64,000 nucleotides of DNA, from contig NZ_BEWA01000012.1 in assembly GCF_003112535.1 (NCBI RefSeq), positions 248,001 to 312,000 of the forward strand, in the 5' to 3' direction. Shown here piece by piece: positions 24,969 through 32,304 of this stretch. The notes under the pieces were generated by a model that saw only the letters and a program-made list of their open reading frames with translations, ran no database searches and was not told the DNA's origin. Numbering within the stretch: the first letter of the stretch is position 1; every line of letters starts with the position of its first letter. Source of the DNA: Streptomyces rishiriensis (lineage in GTDB: Bacteria > Actinomycetota > Actinomycetes > Streptomycetales > Streptomycetaceae). A program made the translations under genes and the position numbers.

Positions 24969-25003
24969 ACGGCCCGGTCCCTCCTCGTGAGGGGCCGGGC
25001 CGT
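24969..25003 (+). terminator. Hairpin terminator after the helicase gene
   Basis: A 15-bp stem (24969-24983 with 24989-25003, one G-U pair) with a 5-base loop begins 17 bases past the stop codon. Confidence 0.88.
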
Positions 25004-25066
25004 CGGCGTTCCCCGGAGCGGGTCCCGGCGAGGGCGCGTCGCGGACCCTGCCGGTAGCCTCGGCAC

Positions 25067-25936
25067 GTGACCAGGCCGAGCATCGCCACTCCCTTCCCGC
25101 CGCCGCCCGGCGCGCGCGCGTACGCGCTGCGGACCGAGCGCGGTGAGTTCGCCGTCGTCGACGCCCCCGTGGCCGCCGGTGTCGAGCCGCGCGGCATCGC
25201 GCTGCTGCTGCCCGGCTTCACCGGGAGCAAGGAGGACTTCCACCGGCTGCACGAGCCGCTCGCGGCCCGCGGCTACCGGAGCATCGCCGTGGACGGCCGC
25301 GGCCAGAACGAGTCCGACGGCCCGGCGGAGGACGAATCACCGTACGCCCAGGAGGAGTTGGCCAGGGACGTGCTCGCGCAGGCGGCCGCCCTCGACGCTC
25401 CGGTGCATCTGGTCGGGCACTCCCTGGGCGGCCAGATCGCCCGCGCCGCCGTGCTGCTGGACCACTCCCCCTTCGTCTCGTTCACGCTCGTCTCCTCGGG
25501 CCCCGGCGAGATCTCGGAGTCCCAGAAGCAGCGGGTGAAGCTGCTGCACGACGCGCTCGCGGTGATGTCCATGCCGCAGGTGTGGACGGCGATCCTGGCG
25601 ATGGGCCCGCCCGAGGAGGTCGGCGGCCCGGCCCGCGGCTTCGGCAAACTGGATCAGATGCGGTTGCGCTGGCTGAACCACAAGCCTGCCCAACTCCTCG
25701 CCACGGGACGTCAGTTGTGCGTCGAGCCGGACCGTGTCGGCGAACTGGCGGCGGTGCCGCTGCCGCTGCACGTCCTGTCGGGCGCGCGGGACGACACCTG
25801 GCCTGTGCCCCTTCTGGACGCCATGGCCGTGGACCTGCGCGCGCACCGGTCGGTCGTGCCGGGCGCCGAGCACTCGCCGAACCTGGACAAGCCGCTGCTG
25901 ACGGCCCACGCACTCGCCGACTTCTGGGACCGCTGA
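25067..25936 (+). CDS. Alpha/beta-hydrolase fold protein
   Basis: 289 residues from GTG 25067. Fold landmarks in order: oxyanion PGFTGSKEDF, AVDGRGQNES, nucleophile elbow GHSLGG, acid in LSGARDDTWP and final histidine in PGAEHSPN. No signal peptide. The long cap region between elbow and acid (PQVWTAILAMGPPEE) is not diagnostic. Probably a cytosolic esterase or related hydrolase; substrate unknown. It stands between the helicase terminator and a convergent NYN gene, so it is likely monocistronic. Confidence 0.92.
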   Translation: MTRPSIATPFPPPPGARAYALRTERGEFAVVDAPVAAGVEPRGIALLLPGFTGSKEDFHRLHEPLAARGYRSIAVDGRGQNESDGPAEDESPYAQEELARDVLAQAAALDAPVHLVGHSLGGQIARAAVLLDHSPFVSFTLVSSGPGEISESQKQRVKLLHDALAVMSMPQVWTAILAMGPPEEVGGPARGFGKLDQMRLRWLNHKPAQLLATGRQLCVEPDRVGELAAVPLPLHVLSGARDDTWPVPLLDAMAVDLRAHRSVVPGAEHSPNLDKPLLTAHALADFWDR

Positions 25937-25962
25937 GCCGGCGCCGCCGGCGTCGGCTGCTC

Positions 25963-26034
25963 TTCCGGCCCCGCGTGTTGTTCCGGCGCCGCGTGTTGTG
26001 CGGGCCCCGCGCGTTGTTCCGGCGCCGCGGGCGC
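25963..26034. repeat. 18-bp tandem repeat, four copies
   Basis: Four imperfect 18-base units based on TTCCGGCGCCGCGTGTTG fill the gap between the convergent hydrolase and NYN genes, ending just before the NYN stop codon. Confidence 0.88.
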
Positions 26035-26040
26035 GCGGGG

Positions 26041-26934
26041 CTAGTACTGGGTCTGCACGTGCTCCCAGAAGCCGTCGCGCAGCGCGCGCCTGAGGTCCGC
26101 CTGGCCGCGCAGGGAGTACTGCAGCATGCCCTCGGCCTCCACGAGGAGGTCCTGGTCGACGGAGCCGGGGAGATAGGGGTGGCCCGGCAGCAGCTCGGCC
26201 AGCGCCTCCCTGCCCCGCGCCGCCAGCCATTTCGCCGCGATCTGCGCGCCGACGAAGCGGACGGCCTCGCGGGTGGGGCGGCTCGCGCCGTTGGCCTCGT
26301 AGGCGGCGGTGCGCCGTGAGACGTACGGCTTGAAGAAGTCGAGGTCGAGGGTGCGCTGGCTGTCGACCTCCCAGAGCAGCGGCTCGGCCTGGTTGCGGCC
26401 GTCCGGCGCCTCGATGCCCCACAGGTGGACGCGCGCGCCGTACCCCTGGGCGGCCTCCACCGCCGAGACCAGGTCCTCGTCGCCGCCCAGCAGGGCCGCG
26501 TCGCTGATGGCGCGATGGCGGGCCAGGGACTCGAGGTCAGAGCGGATGAGCGAGTCGACGCCCTTCTGCTGGTTGTTGGCGTTGAGGTTGCCCAGCCGGA
26601 CCTTGACGTCCGGCAGCTCGGCGATGGACTGCTGCTCGGCGGTGTGGATCCGGCGCCGGGCGCCGTCGTACCAGTAGACCCGCAGGAGCCGGCTGTCGGC
26701 GAAGATCGAACGGGCGCGGTCGATGAGCGCCTCGATCAGGCCCTCGGCGTCGAGGTCGAAGGCCCGGCGGTCCTCGGTCCCGGCCACGAGGCGGCCCGCC
26801 GCCGCGTACAGGTAACCCGCGTCGACGAAGATCGCGTGGGTGGAGGGCGTCTTGGCCACCTCGGCGAGCATGCGGGTGAGCAGCTCGTTCGTGCGGTCGA
26901 TGCGGGCGGCGAGGGCCGGGAGGTCGTCGTTCAT
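26041..26934 (-). CDS. NYN-domain (PIN-like) ribonuclease, putative
   Basis: 297 residues; ATG 26934 with GGGAGGCG upstream. After a short N-terminal helix (heptad-like, 5-28), the NYN domain begins FVDAGYLYAAAG with the catalytic-type Asp38, followed by KGVDSLIRSDLESLA and LLGGDEDLVSAVEAAQ, the acidic positions that bind metal in PIN/NYN nucleases. The C-terminal ~100 residues are helical and may bind RNA or a partner. Family members (LabA/DUF88-like) are RNases in RNA decay or processing; this one is uncharacterised as far as I can tell. It is divergent from a small conserved ORF across an AT-rich spacer. Confidence 0.88.
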   Translation of the reverse strand: MNDDLPALAARIDRTNELLTRMLAEVAKTPSTHAIFVDAGYLYAAAGRLVAGTEDRRAFDLDAEGLIEALIDRARSIFADSRLLRVYWYDGARRRIHTAEQQSIAELPDVKVRLGNLNANNQQKGVDSLIRSDLESLARHRAISDAALLGGDEDLVSAVEAAQGYGARVHLWGIEAPDGRNQAEPLLWEVDSQRTLDLDFFKPYVSRRTAAYEANGASRPTREAVRFVGAQIAAKWLAARGREALAELLPGHPYLPGSVDQDLLVEAEGMLQYSLRGQADLRRALRDGFWEHVQTQY

Positions 26935-27136
26935 CGCCTCCCATTGTCCCGGTGGTCACGCTGCGAACACAACCGGTCCCGTTCAGTCTCCGTAAATACT
27001 TACTCGTTAGTAATTAGTTGTTCGAAAAATTTCTTTAGCGTAGGGAATGTTCGTAACACGCACCGCGTTGACTACTCATGTAGCAACAAGCACAGCAATC
27101 CTCCGCGAGGGGGATGACCAGACGAAGGGAGAAGCC
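26935..27136. promoter_or_regulatory. AT-rich divergent promoter region
   Basis: This 202-base spacer holds the most AT-rich stretch of the window (about 26985-27060). It contains the hairpin TTACT-4-AGTAA (27000-27013), runs such as TTCGAAAAATTTCTTT, and a TTGACT at about 27068 that could be the -35 for the downstream small gene. Such AT-rich islands in high-GC DNA often attract nucleoid proteins such as Lsr2. Confidence 0.45.
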
Positions 27137-27289
27137 ATGCGCTTCGAAATCATGCGACTCGACGACGTCGACGGCACGCCCGTGGACAGCACCGTCGTGG
27201 ACGCCGCCTCCGTCAACCGGATCGTTCAGCAGGCCGCCGCCATCGGGCAGCGGCTGTGGATCCGTCCGGCCGACACCTCGGCCTCATAA
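27137..27289 (+). CDS. Small conserved protein, unknown function (50 aa)
   Basis: 50 residues from ATG 27137; AAGGGAGAAG lies just upstream, so the start is secure and the longer in-frame ATG at 27047 is rejected. Sequence MRFEIMRLDDVDGTPVDSTV continues to VNRIVQQAAAIGQRLWIRP, with no membrane segment or Cys. It looks like a compact alpha/beta protein of the kind widely conserved in streptomycetes. An AT-rich promoter region lies upstream and a perfect terminator downstream, so it is probably strongly and independently expressed. Confidence 0.75.
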   Translation: MRFEIMRLDDVDGTPVDSTVVDAASVNRIVQQAAAIGQRLWIRPADTSAS

Positions 27290-27323
27290 CACCGGTCCCG
27301 GCAACACGGTCCCGCACAGATTT

Positions 27324-27358
27324 CAGAGCCCCCCACGGCACGGCCGTGGGGGGCTCTG
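27324..27358. terminator. Bidirectional hairpin terminator
   Basis: A perfect 16-bp stem (27324-27339 with 27343-27358, 3-base loop) lies between the small gene and the convergent marC-like gene. Confidence 0.92.
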
Positions 27359-27374
27359 TGTGCGCCGGGGCCGT

Positions 27375-27980
27375 TCAGCTCCCCCGGATCACCTGGGTGA
27401 CTCCGTTGATGATCTGCTGCACGGCGATCGCGGAGAGCATCATGCCCGCGAGCCGTGTCACCAGGACCACGCCGCCGTCCTTGATGACCCGAATGATCAG
27501 CAGCGAGTAGCGCATCACCACCCACAGCACCGCGTGGATGGCGAGGATCGCCGCCCACACCGACACCTGCGCGGCGACGCTGTCGGCCTTCTGCACGGCG
27601 AGGATGACGGACACGATCGCACCCGGTCCGGCCAGCAGGGGCATGCCCAGCGGGACGAGCGCGACGTTGACGTCCTTGGTCTGCTTCGGCTCGTCGGTCT
27701 TGCCGGTGAGCAGGTCGAGCGCGATCAGCAGGAGCAGCAGGCCGCCCGCGATCATCAGCGCGGGCACCGAGACGTGCAGGTAGTCGAGGATCTGGTGGCC
27801 CAGCAGCCCGAAGACGGCGATCACACCGCCGGCCACGCAGACCGCCTGGAAGGCCATCCGCTTCTGCACCTTGCCGGGGCGTCCGGCGGTCAGCGCGAGG
27901 AAGATCGGGGTGATCCCTGGGGGATCCATGATGACGAAAAGGGTGAGGAACAGGGAGCCGAAGACGGCGACGTCGAACAT
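27375..27980 (-). CDS. MarC/UPF0056-family integral membrane protein
   Basis: 201 residues with six membrane helices. The family signature is seen in the first helix and loop (FVIMDPPGITPIFLALTAG) and again in PLGMPLLAGPGAIVSVI, the two inverted half-site motifs of MarC proteins. Despite the name, a role in multidrug resistance is not established; some members are called NAAT transporters. It follows the PHP phosphoesterase gene by 53 bases on the same strand, so the two may be co-transcribed. Confidence 0.92.
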   Translation of the reverse strand: MFDVAVFGSLFLTLFVIMDPPGITPIFLALTAGRPGKVQKRMAFQAVCVAGGVIAVFGLLGHQILDYLHVSVPALMIAGGLLLLLIALDLLTGKTDEPKQTKDVNVALVPLGMPLLAGPGAIVSVILAVQKADSVAAQVSVWAAILAIHAVLWVVMRYSLLIIRVIKDGGVVLVTRLAGMMLSAIAVQQIINGVTQVIRGS

Positions 27981-28033
27981 CAGTGCAGGAGCCTTGCGGG
28001 GAAGAGGTCAGAAGGGGGACGCGCGGGGGTGCC

Positions 28034-28891
28034 TCAGGCTCCGCCGGCGCCCGGCACCGGGAACGCCCCGGTGGAGCGCCGGGTGATCTCCCCGTACACC
28101 TCGGGGTCGGTCGTGTACTCGCCGAGCTCGCACGTCTTGCGACTGCCGTGGTAGTCCGAGGAGCCGGTGACCAGCAGCCCCAGATCCTTCGCCAGCCCGC
28201 GCAGCCGGTCACGCGTGTCCGCGTCGTGGTCCATGTGGTCGACCTCGATGCCGTCGAGGCCGGCGGCGGCCAGCTCGGCGACGTCCGACTCCGGCACCGT
28301 GCGCCCCCGCTTGGCGGCGGCCGGGTGCGCGAGGACGGTGACCCCGCCCGCGCCCTTGACCAGCCGGATCGCCTCGAAGGGGTCGGTCTCGTGCTTCTCG
28401 GCGTAGGCGCGCCCGCCGTCGGCGAGCCAGTCCTGGGTGAACGCGTCGCTCACGGTGGGGACGACGCCGAGCTCGACCAGGGCGGCGGCCACATGCGGCC
28501 GCCCGACGGACCCCTCCCCCGCGATCCGCGCGACCTGCTCCCAGGTGACGGGCACGTCCAGCTCGTTCAGCTTGGCCACCATCGCGCGCGCCCGGGGCAC
28601 CCGGTCGTCGCGCACCAGCTCGCGCTCGGCGAGCAGGGCGGGCTCCTCCGGGTCGAAGAGATAGGCCAGCATGTGCATGCTGACGCCGCCGATCCGGCAG
28701 GACAGCTCGGCGCCGGTCACGAGCGTGAGTCCCGACGGCAGCGCGGCGACGGCCTCGGCGTATCCACGGGTGGTGTCGTGATCGGTCAGCGCGACGACGT
28801 CCAGGCCTGCGGCGGCCGCGTTGCGGACCAGCTCCGCCGGGGTGTCCGTGCCGTCGGACGCCGTGGAGTGGCAGTGCAGATCGATGCGCAC
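28034..28891 (-). CDS. PHP-domain phosphoesterase
   Basis: 285 residues, GTG start. The PHP metal-binding motifs are all present: DLHCHST at 4-10, ALTDHD near residue 37, GAELSCR near 61, an internal VGRPHVAAAL, VLAHP, and the final GSSDYHG. This arrangement matches the stand-alone PHP group (YciV/RNase AM-like, nucleoside 3-prime,5-prime-bisphosphate phosphatase or 5-prime exonuclease). Cytosolic trinuclear metal enzyme. Precise substrate is an inference from family. First gene of a probable operon with the MarC gene; 213 bases without features separate it from the DUF6758 gene upstream. Confidence 0.92.
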   Translation of the reverse strand: MRIDLHCHSTASDGTDTPAELVRNAAAAGLDVVALTDHDTTRGYAEAVAALPSGLTLVTGAELSCRIGGVSMHMLAYLFDPEEPALLAERELVRDDRVPRARAMVAKLNELDVPVTWEQVARIAGEGSVGRPHVAAALVELGVVPTVSDAFTQDWLADGGRAYAEKHETDPFEAIRLVKGAGGVTVLAHPAAAKRGRTVPESDVAELAAAGLDGIEVDHMDHDADTRDRLRGLAKDLGLLVTGSSDYHGSRKTCELGEYTTDPEVYGEITRRSTGAFPVPGAGGA

Positions 28892-29104
28892 GACGCGGAC
28901 TCCAGGCGGTGACGGACGGAAGGGGACGCTCCAGCATAGCCGGTCGCCAGCCCACCCCTGTCACACCTGAAACCCCCGAGCACCCCCTACACGCAGCGTC
29001 CGCCACTTCCCGGAGGAGGCCAGGGAAACCACCCGGGCAGCCCGCTCCGGCGGAGCGTTAGGGCGGAGCGTTGAGCGTTACGGCCGAGCGGCTACGACGG
29101 AGCG

Positions 29105-29746
29105 TTACGGCTCGAGCAGGCGCGGCGACAGCGCCCCGCAGGGCACCAGCTCGACCTCCGCACCCGCGTCCCGCAGGTCGGTCAGCACGAGTTCGTCGTA
29201 CATCAGCAGTCCGGACTGCTCGGGCCAGACCACCGCCCACAGCCACAGTCCCAGGGCCTCCCCGGCGAAGACCGCGCGGTCGTCCGGGGTGGCGGAGACG
29301 TGCCAGAGGGGGGTCGGGCGGCCTGCGGCGAGCACCTTGGCCTGCGGGGGCTTCTCGACGCTCATATAGGGCCCCGGATCGGGCCCGTCGACGCCGGCGT
29401 ACCGCGCGCCGAGGCCGACGCCCAGCTCCTCGGCGACCAGGATCAGCTCGCCCATGCCGCCGAGCGGACCGGGCCCGGAGCAGGCCACGACGGTGGCACG
29501 GCCCCCGCTGCGATCGTCGCCCGCGTACGTCACACCGGTGAAGAGCCAGCCGACCGGCAACGGCCACGGCATCCACACGGGCACCTGCGTGCGGTGCACG
29601 ACGACGCTGAGGGCCTCGACGCTGGGCGGGATCACGGGCTGCAGCGGATGCACCGTCCCGTGCACATCGCACTGCCAGGAATCGGCGAAGAGTCCGGGAG
29701 CCCTGACCCGGCCACCACACTTCGGGCAACTGGGTTCGCCCCTCAT
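29105..29746 (-). CDS. DUF6758-like protein with N-terminal zinc ribbon
   Basis: 213 residues from ATG 29746. The N-terminus MRGEPSCPKCGGRVRAPGLF and a following CDVHGTVHPL give a CxxC...CxxH pattern typical of a small zinc ribbon. The rest is a globular domain with many Trp and Gly residues (VWMPWPLPVGWLFTGVTYAG, LGLWLWAVVWPEQ). It matches a conserved actinobacterial family that I recall as DUF6758; function unknown. Divergent from the MFS gene across a promoter region with two palindromes. Confidence 0.75.
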   Translation of the reverse strand: MRGEPSCPKCGGRVRAPGLFADSWQCDVHGTVHPLQPVIPPSVEALSVVVHRTQVPVWMPWPLPVGWLFTGVTYAGDDRSGGRATVVACSGPGPLGGMGELILVAEELGVGLGARYAGVDGPDPGPYMSVEKPPQAKVLAAGRPTPLWHVSATPDDRAVFAGEALGLWLWAVVWPEQSGLLMYDELVLTDLRDAGAEVELVPCGALSPRLLEP

Positions 29747-29841
29747 AGGGCCCCACGGTCCTACCCGAGCCCGCCCGCGTCAAGGACGATCACCCGTCCG
29801 GACCGAATCCGGCCGAGGAGCGCCGCACCGGAAAGTTATAG

Positions 29842-29887
29842 ATGCAACTTGCATTCATTAGGCGACCTAACTTACTGTGTGTATATA
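29842..29887 (+). promoter_or_regulatory. Promoter and two palindromic operators before the MFS gene
   Basis: Palindrome ATGCAA-C-TTGCAT at 29842-29854 is followed by TTAGG-CGA-CCTAA at 29858-29870 and a TATATA -10-like box at 29882-29887. The second palindrome would overlap the -35 region, which suggests repression by an unlinked dimeric regulator. Confidence 0.5.
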
Positions 29888-29914
29888 CCAACCATCTACG
29901 GGACGAGGGGAACC

Positions 29915-31138
29915 ATGGACACGTTCGACGCCGGAGCCGGAAGCATCCTGCGGCAGCCGAAGGCGGTGTGGGCGACGGCAGGCGCCTCCGTCGTGGCCTT
30001 CATGGGCATCGGCCTGGTCGATCCGATCCTGCCGTCCATCGCCCAGGGACTGAACGCCACGGCCAGTCAGGTCTCCCTGCTCTTCACCTCCTACTTCCTG
30101 ATCACCGCGCTCGCGATGCTGGTCACCGGATTCGTCTCCAGCCGCATCGGCGGACGCCGAACCCTGCTGCTCGGCCTCGCCCTGGTGGTCGTGTTCGCGG
30201 GCCTCGCCGGCACCTCGGGCTCGGTCGCCGAACTCGTCGGCTTCCGGGCGGGCTGGGGACTGGGCAACGCGCTCTTCGTCTCCACCGCCCTCGCGGTGAT
30301 CGTCGGCGCGGCGGCCGGCGGCAGCGCGGCGGCCATCCTGCTGTACGAGTCCGCCCTCGGCCTCGGCATGGCCTGCGGCCCCCTGCTGGGCGCGCTGCTG
30401 GGCGACGCCAGCTGGCGCTACCCGTTCTTCGGCACCGCGTTCCTGATGGCCGTCGGCTTCCTGTGCATCACGGCGTTCCTGAAGGAGCAGCCGAAGCCGG
30501 CCCGCAGGACCTCGCTGCTCGACCCGCTCAAGGCGCTCGGCCACGGCGGTCTCGCCTCCGTGGCGGCCTCGGCGTTCTTCTACAACTACACCTTCTTCAC
30601 CGTGCTGGCCTTCACCCCGTTCGTGCTGAACATGACCCCCTACAAGTCGGGTGCGGTGTTCTTCGCGTGGGGCGTGCTGCTCGCCGTCTTCTCGGTGCTC
30701 GTGGCGCCGCGCCTGCAGAAGCGGTTCGGCTCGCTGAAGGTGCTCGGCGGCTCACTGGTGCTGCTCGCCGCCGACGTGCTCGCCCTCGGCTACGGCGACC
30801 ACACCACGGCGGTCGTCTGCACGATCCTGTCCGGCGCGTTCATCGGCGTGAACAACACCGTCTACACCGAGTTGGCGCTCGGCGTGTCGGACGCGCCGCG
30901 CCCGGTGGCGAGCGCCGGCTACAACTTCGTGCGGTGGTTCGCGGCCGCGGCCGCGCCCTACTTCGCGCCGAAGATCGAGGAATGGAGCGACATCCACATG
31001 CCGTTCGTGGTCGCGGCGGTGACGGCGGTGCTCGGCGCGGTCGTGGTCCTCGTACGGCGCACGGCGCTGACGCACGAGGCGCGGGAACTGGAGCCGCAGC
31101 ACGCCACGGAGGACGGGGTCACGGTCTTCGCGAACTGA
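29915..31138 (+). CDS. MFS transporter (DHA1-type efflux)
   Basis: 407 residues from ATG 29915 with GAGGGG upstream. Twelve hydrophobic segments; helix 1 carries FMGIGLVDPILPSIA, as in drug:H+ antiporters, and the loop between helices 2 and 3 reads GFVSSRIGGRRTLLLG, the MFS motif A. The second half has a YNFVRW segment. Role inferred: proton-driven export of a drug-like or metabolite substrate. The upstream region is AT-richer and has two palindromes, so the gene is probably regulated by substrate. No adjacent regulator gene is recognisable. Confidence 0.93.
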   Translation: MDTFDAGAGSILRQPKAVWATAGASVVAFMGIGLVDPILPSIAQGLNATASQVSLLFTSYFLITALAMLVTGFVSSRIGGRRTLLLGLALVVVFAGLAGTSGSVAELVGFRAGWGLGNALFVSTALAVIVGAAAGGSAAAILLYESALGLGMACGPLLGALLGDASWRYPFFGTAFLMAVGFLCITAFLKEQPKPARRTSLLDPLKALGHGGLASVAASAFFYNYTFFTVLAFTPFVLNMTPYKSGAVFFAWGVLLAVFSVLVAPRLQKRFGSLKVLGGSLVLLAADVLALGYGDHTTAVVCTILSGAFIGVNNTVYTELALGVSDAPRPVASAGYNFVRWFAAAAAPYFAPKIEEWSDIHMPFVVAAVTAVLGAVVVLVRRTALTHEARELEPQHATEDGVTVFAN

Positions 31139-31205
31139 GCCTCGCGCCCCGGCCGGGTCAACCGGCCTCTACGGGCCGCGTGTTGGTGACCTTCCTCACG
31201 GAGCC

Positions 31206-31790
31206 TCAGCCGAGCGGGACGGATGTCCGGGACGGATCCCGGAGGTCCGTCCCGTTCGTCAGCCAGCGCTCCTGAAGCGCCTGGGCGCCGTGGACACGCT
31301 TCCAGGCGGCCTCGTTGGGGGTCATGGGAAGCAGCGGCAGGAAACGGACCGGGTCGAGGGGCTCGTCGAGGTCGAGGTCCTCGACCAGACCGCCCGGCTC
31401 GGCGACCAGGACCGAGGTGAAGGCAGCCCCGGGCCACAACGGCCCGCCCACGTCGAGGGACGCCCCCGGAGCCACGACGACCCCCTCGACCTGCGGGGAC
31501 GCCGCGAGCACGGCGAGCGGTCGGAGCACCTTGTCGGTGTCGGCGCCGCCCGGCCGGACGGACAGGAGCAGCTCGGCGCGCGGCCCCCGGACCGGATCCG
31601 CGAGCATCGCCGTGGGATCGCCCATCGGCTGCGCGGACATGCCGAGCGTGGCGTAGCGGACGACGTCGCCCTCGCGGAAGCGCAGCACCTCGACGCGGTC
31701 CGTGCCGAGGAAGGTGACCGCGGCACGGGCGTCCGGCTCGCCCAGCGCGGAACGCAGACGGGCCTCGACCAGAGGGAGAACATCAGCCAT
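31206..31790 (-). CDS. Suppressor-of-fused (SUFU) domain protein
   Basis: 194 residues from ATG 31790; an in-frame TTG at 31823 would add 11 residues but neither start has a strong ribosome site. The sequence shows the SUFU pattern: an early RVEVLRFREGDVVRYATLGMS, AELLLSVRPG, a hydrophobic core around residues 90-130, and FLPLLPMTPNEAAWKRVHGA, the characteristic closing motif before the C-terminal helix. Bacterial SUFU-domain proteins are often immunity proteins for toxins, but many are stand-alone and uncharacterised; no toxin gene is seen here. Convergent with the MFS gene. Confidence 0.85.
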   Translation of the reverse strand: MADVLPLVEARLRSALGEPDARAAVTFLGTDRVEVLRFREGDVVRYATLGMSAQPMGDPTAMLADPVRGPRAELLLSVRPGGADTDKVLRPLAVLAASPQVEGVVVAPGASLDVGGPLWPGAAFTSVLVAEPGGLVEDLDLDEPLDPVRFLPLLPMTPNEAAWKRVHGAQALQERWLTNGTDLRDPSRTSVPLG

Positions 31791-31957
31791 GCGGCGAGCA
31801 TAGAACTCGTCTGGGCGGGGCAAAGCAGCGCCTTGACACTTCGGGCGGCTGATACTCTGGCGCGGTGGTTCGGGGCAGCACGCAGAAGCGTCGCTATCTT
31901 GCCTCGACGCAGACGAGACTCCCTTACGAGGGACCGGCTGGAGGAGGTGGGGCTGTC

Positions 31958-32005
31958 ATGGATCGAAGTCACCCGTGCAGTACCACTCGCTCTTCCCGCC
32001 GCTGA
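31958..32005 (+). CDS. Candidate leader peptide ORF upstream of corA (15 aa)
   Basis: ATG 31958 follows GGAGGAGG (31940-31947) by 10 bases, one of the best ribosome sites in the window, and opens a 15-codon frame reading MDRSHPCSTTRSSRR before TGA. It is 300 bases upstream of corA in the same direction. By analogy with enterobacterial mgtL and corL it could sense translation conditions, but it has only one proline codon; the Arg/Ser-rich end might stall instead. Whether it is translated is unknown. Confidence 0.4.
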   Translation: MDRSHPCSTTRSSRR

Positions 32006-32214
32006 TACCGCTGCTCTGGCCTCTTCGCCTCCGGCTGGTCGCCGCCTCTCGCGCTCATCTTCATGCGGAAGAGCACGTCGTTCGTTCTTTGCCCGATCTG
32101 CCCGATCCACCCGATCTGCAGATCTCTCCGGTCTGATCCAGCAGCGAAGCTCGCCACCGCGACGGAGCGGTGCTCCCCGCTTTGTGGACGTGCCAAACCC
32201 TTTCCCAGCCCGAA

Positions 32215-32233
32215 GGCCGGGGAGACCCCGGTC
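32215..32233 (+). promoter_or_regulatory. Hairpin in the corA leader
   Basis: GGCCGGGG-AGA-CCCCGGTC, an 8-bp stem with a 3-base loop and one G-U pair, lies about 70 bases before the corA start codon. It might be a terminator of an attenuator. Confidence 0.4.
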
Positions 32234-32304
32234 AGGACGTCCCCATTCCGGGCAGTTCCACCCGTCGTGGCGGTCTTTCTTTGCTCGTCGCGAAGGAGCC
32301 TGCC

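Larger units (their letters stand above)
31791..32304 (+). promoter_or_regulatory. Long 5-prime leader region of corA
   Basis: 514 bases without an ordinary gene. Besides a 15-codon ORF at 31958-32005 it has three CCCGATC copies around 32090-32118, a GATCTGCAGATC palindrome at 32114-32125, a CACCGC/GCGGTG hairpin at 32155-32172 and a stronger hairpin at 32215-32233. Such layout suggests post-transcriptional control of the magnesium channel; no known riboswitch class is recognised. Confidence 0.45.

Noticed and set aside
21970..25230. 1086-codon minus-strand frame opposite the helicase
   Set aside because: It mirrors the helicase repeats (Gly/Leu/Arg-rich shadow), lacks any recognised domain, and codon bias fits the plus strand.
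29300..29914. N-terminal extension of the MFS protein by ~200 codons
   Set aside because: The extension is antisense to the DUF6758 gene; ATG 29915 has a ribosome site and starts a normal MFS protein.
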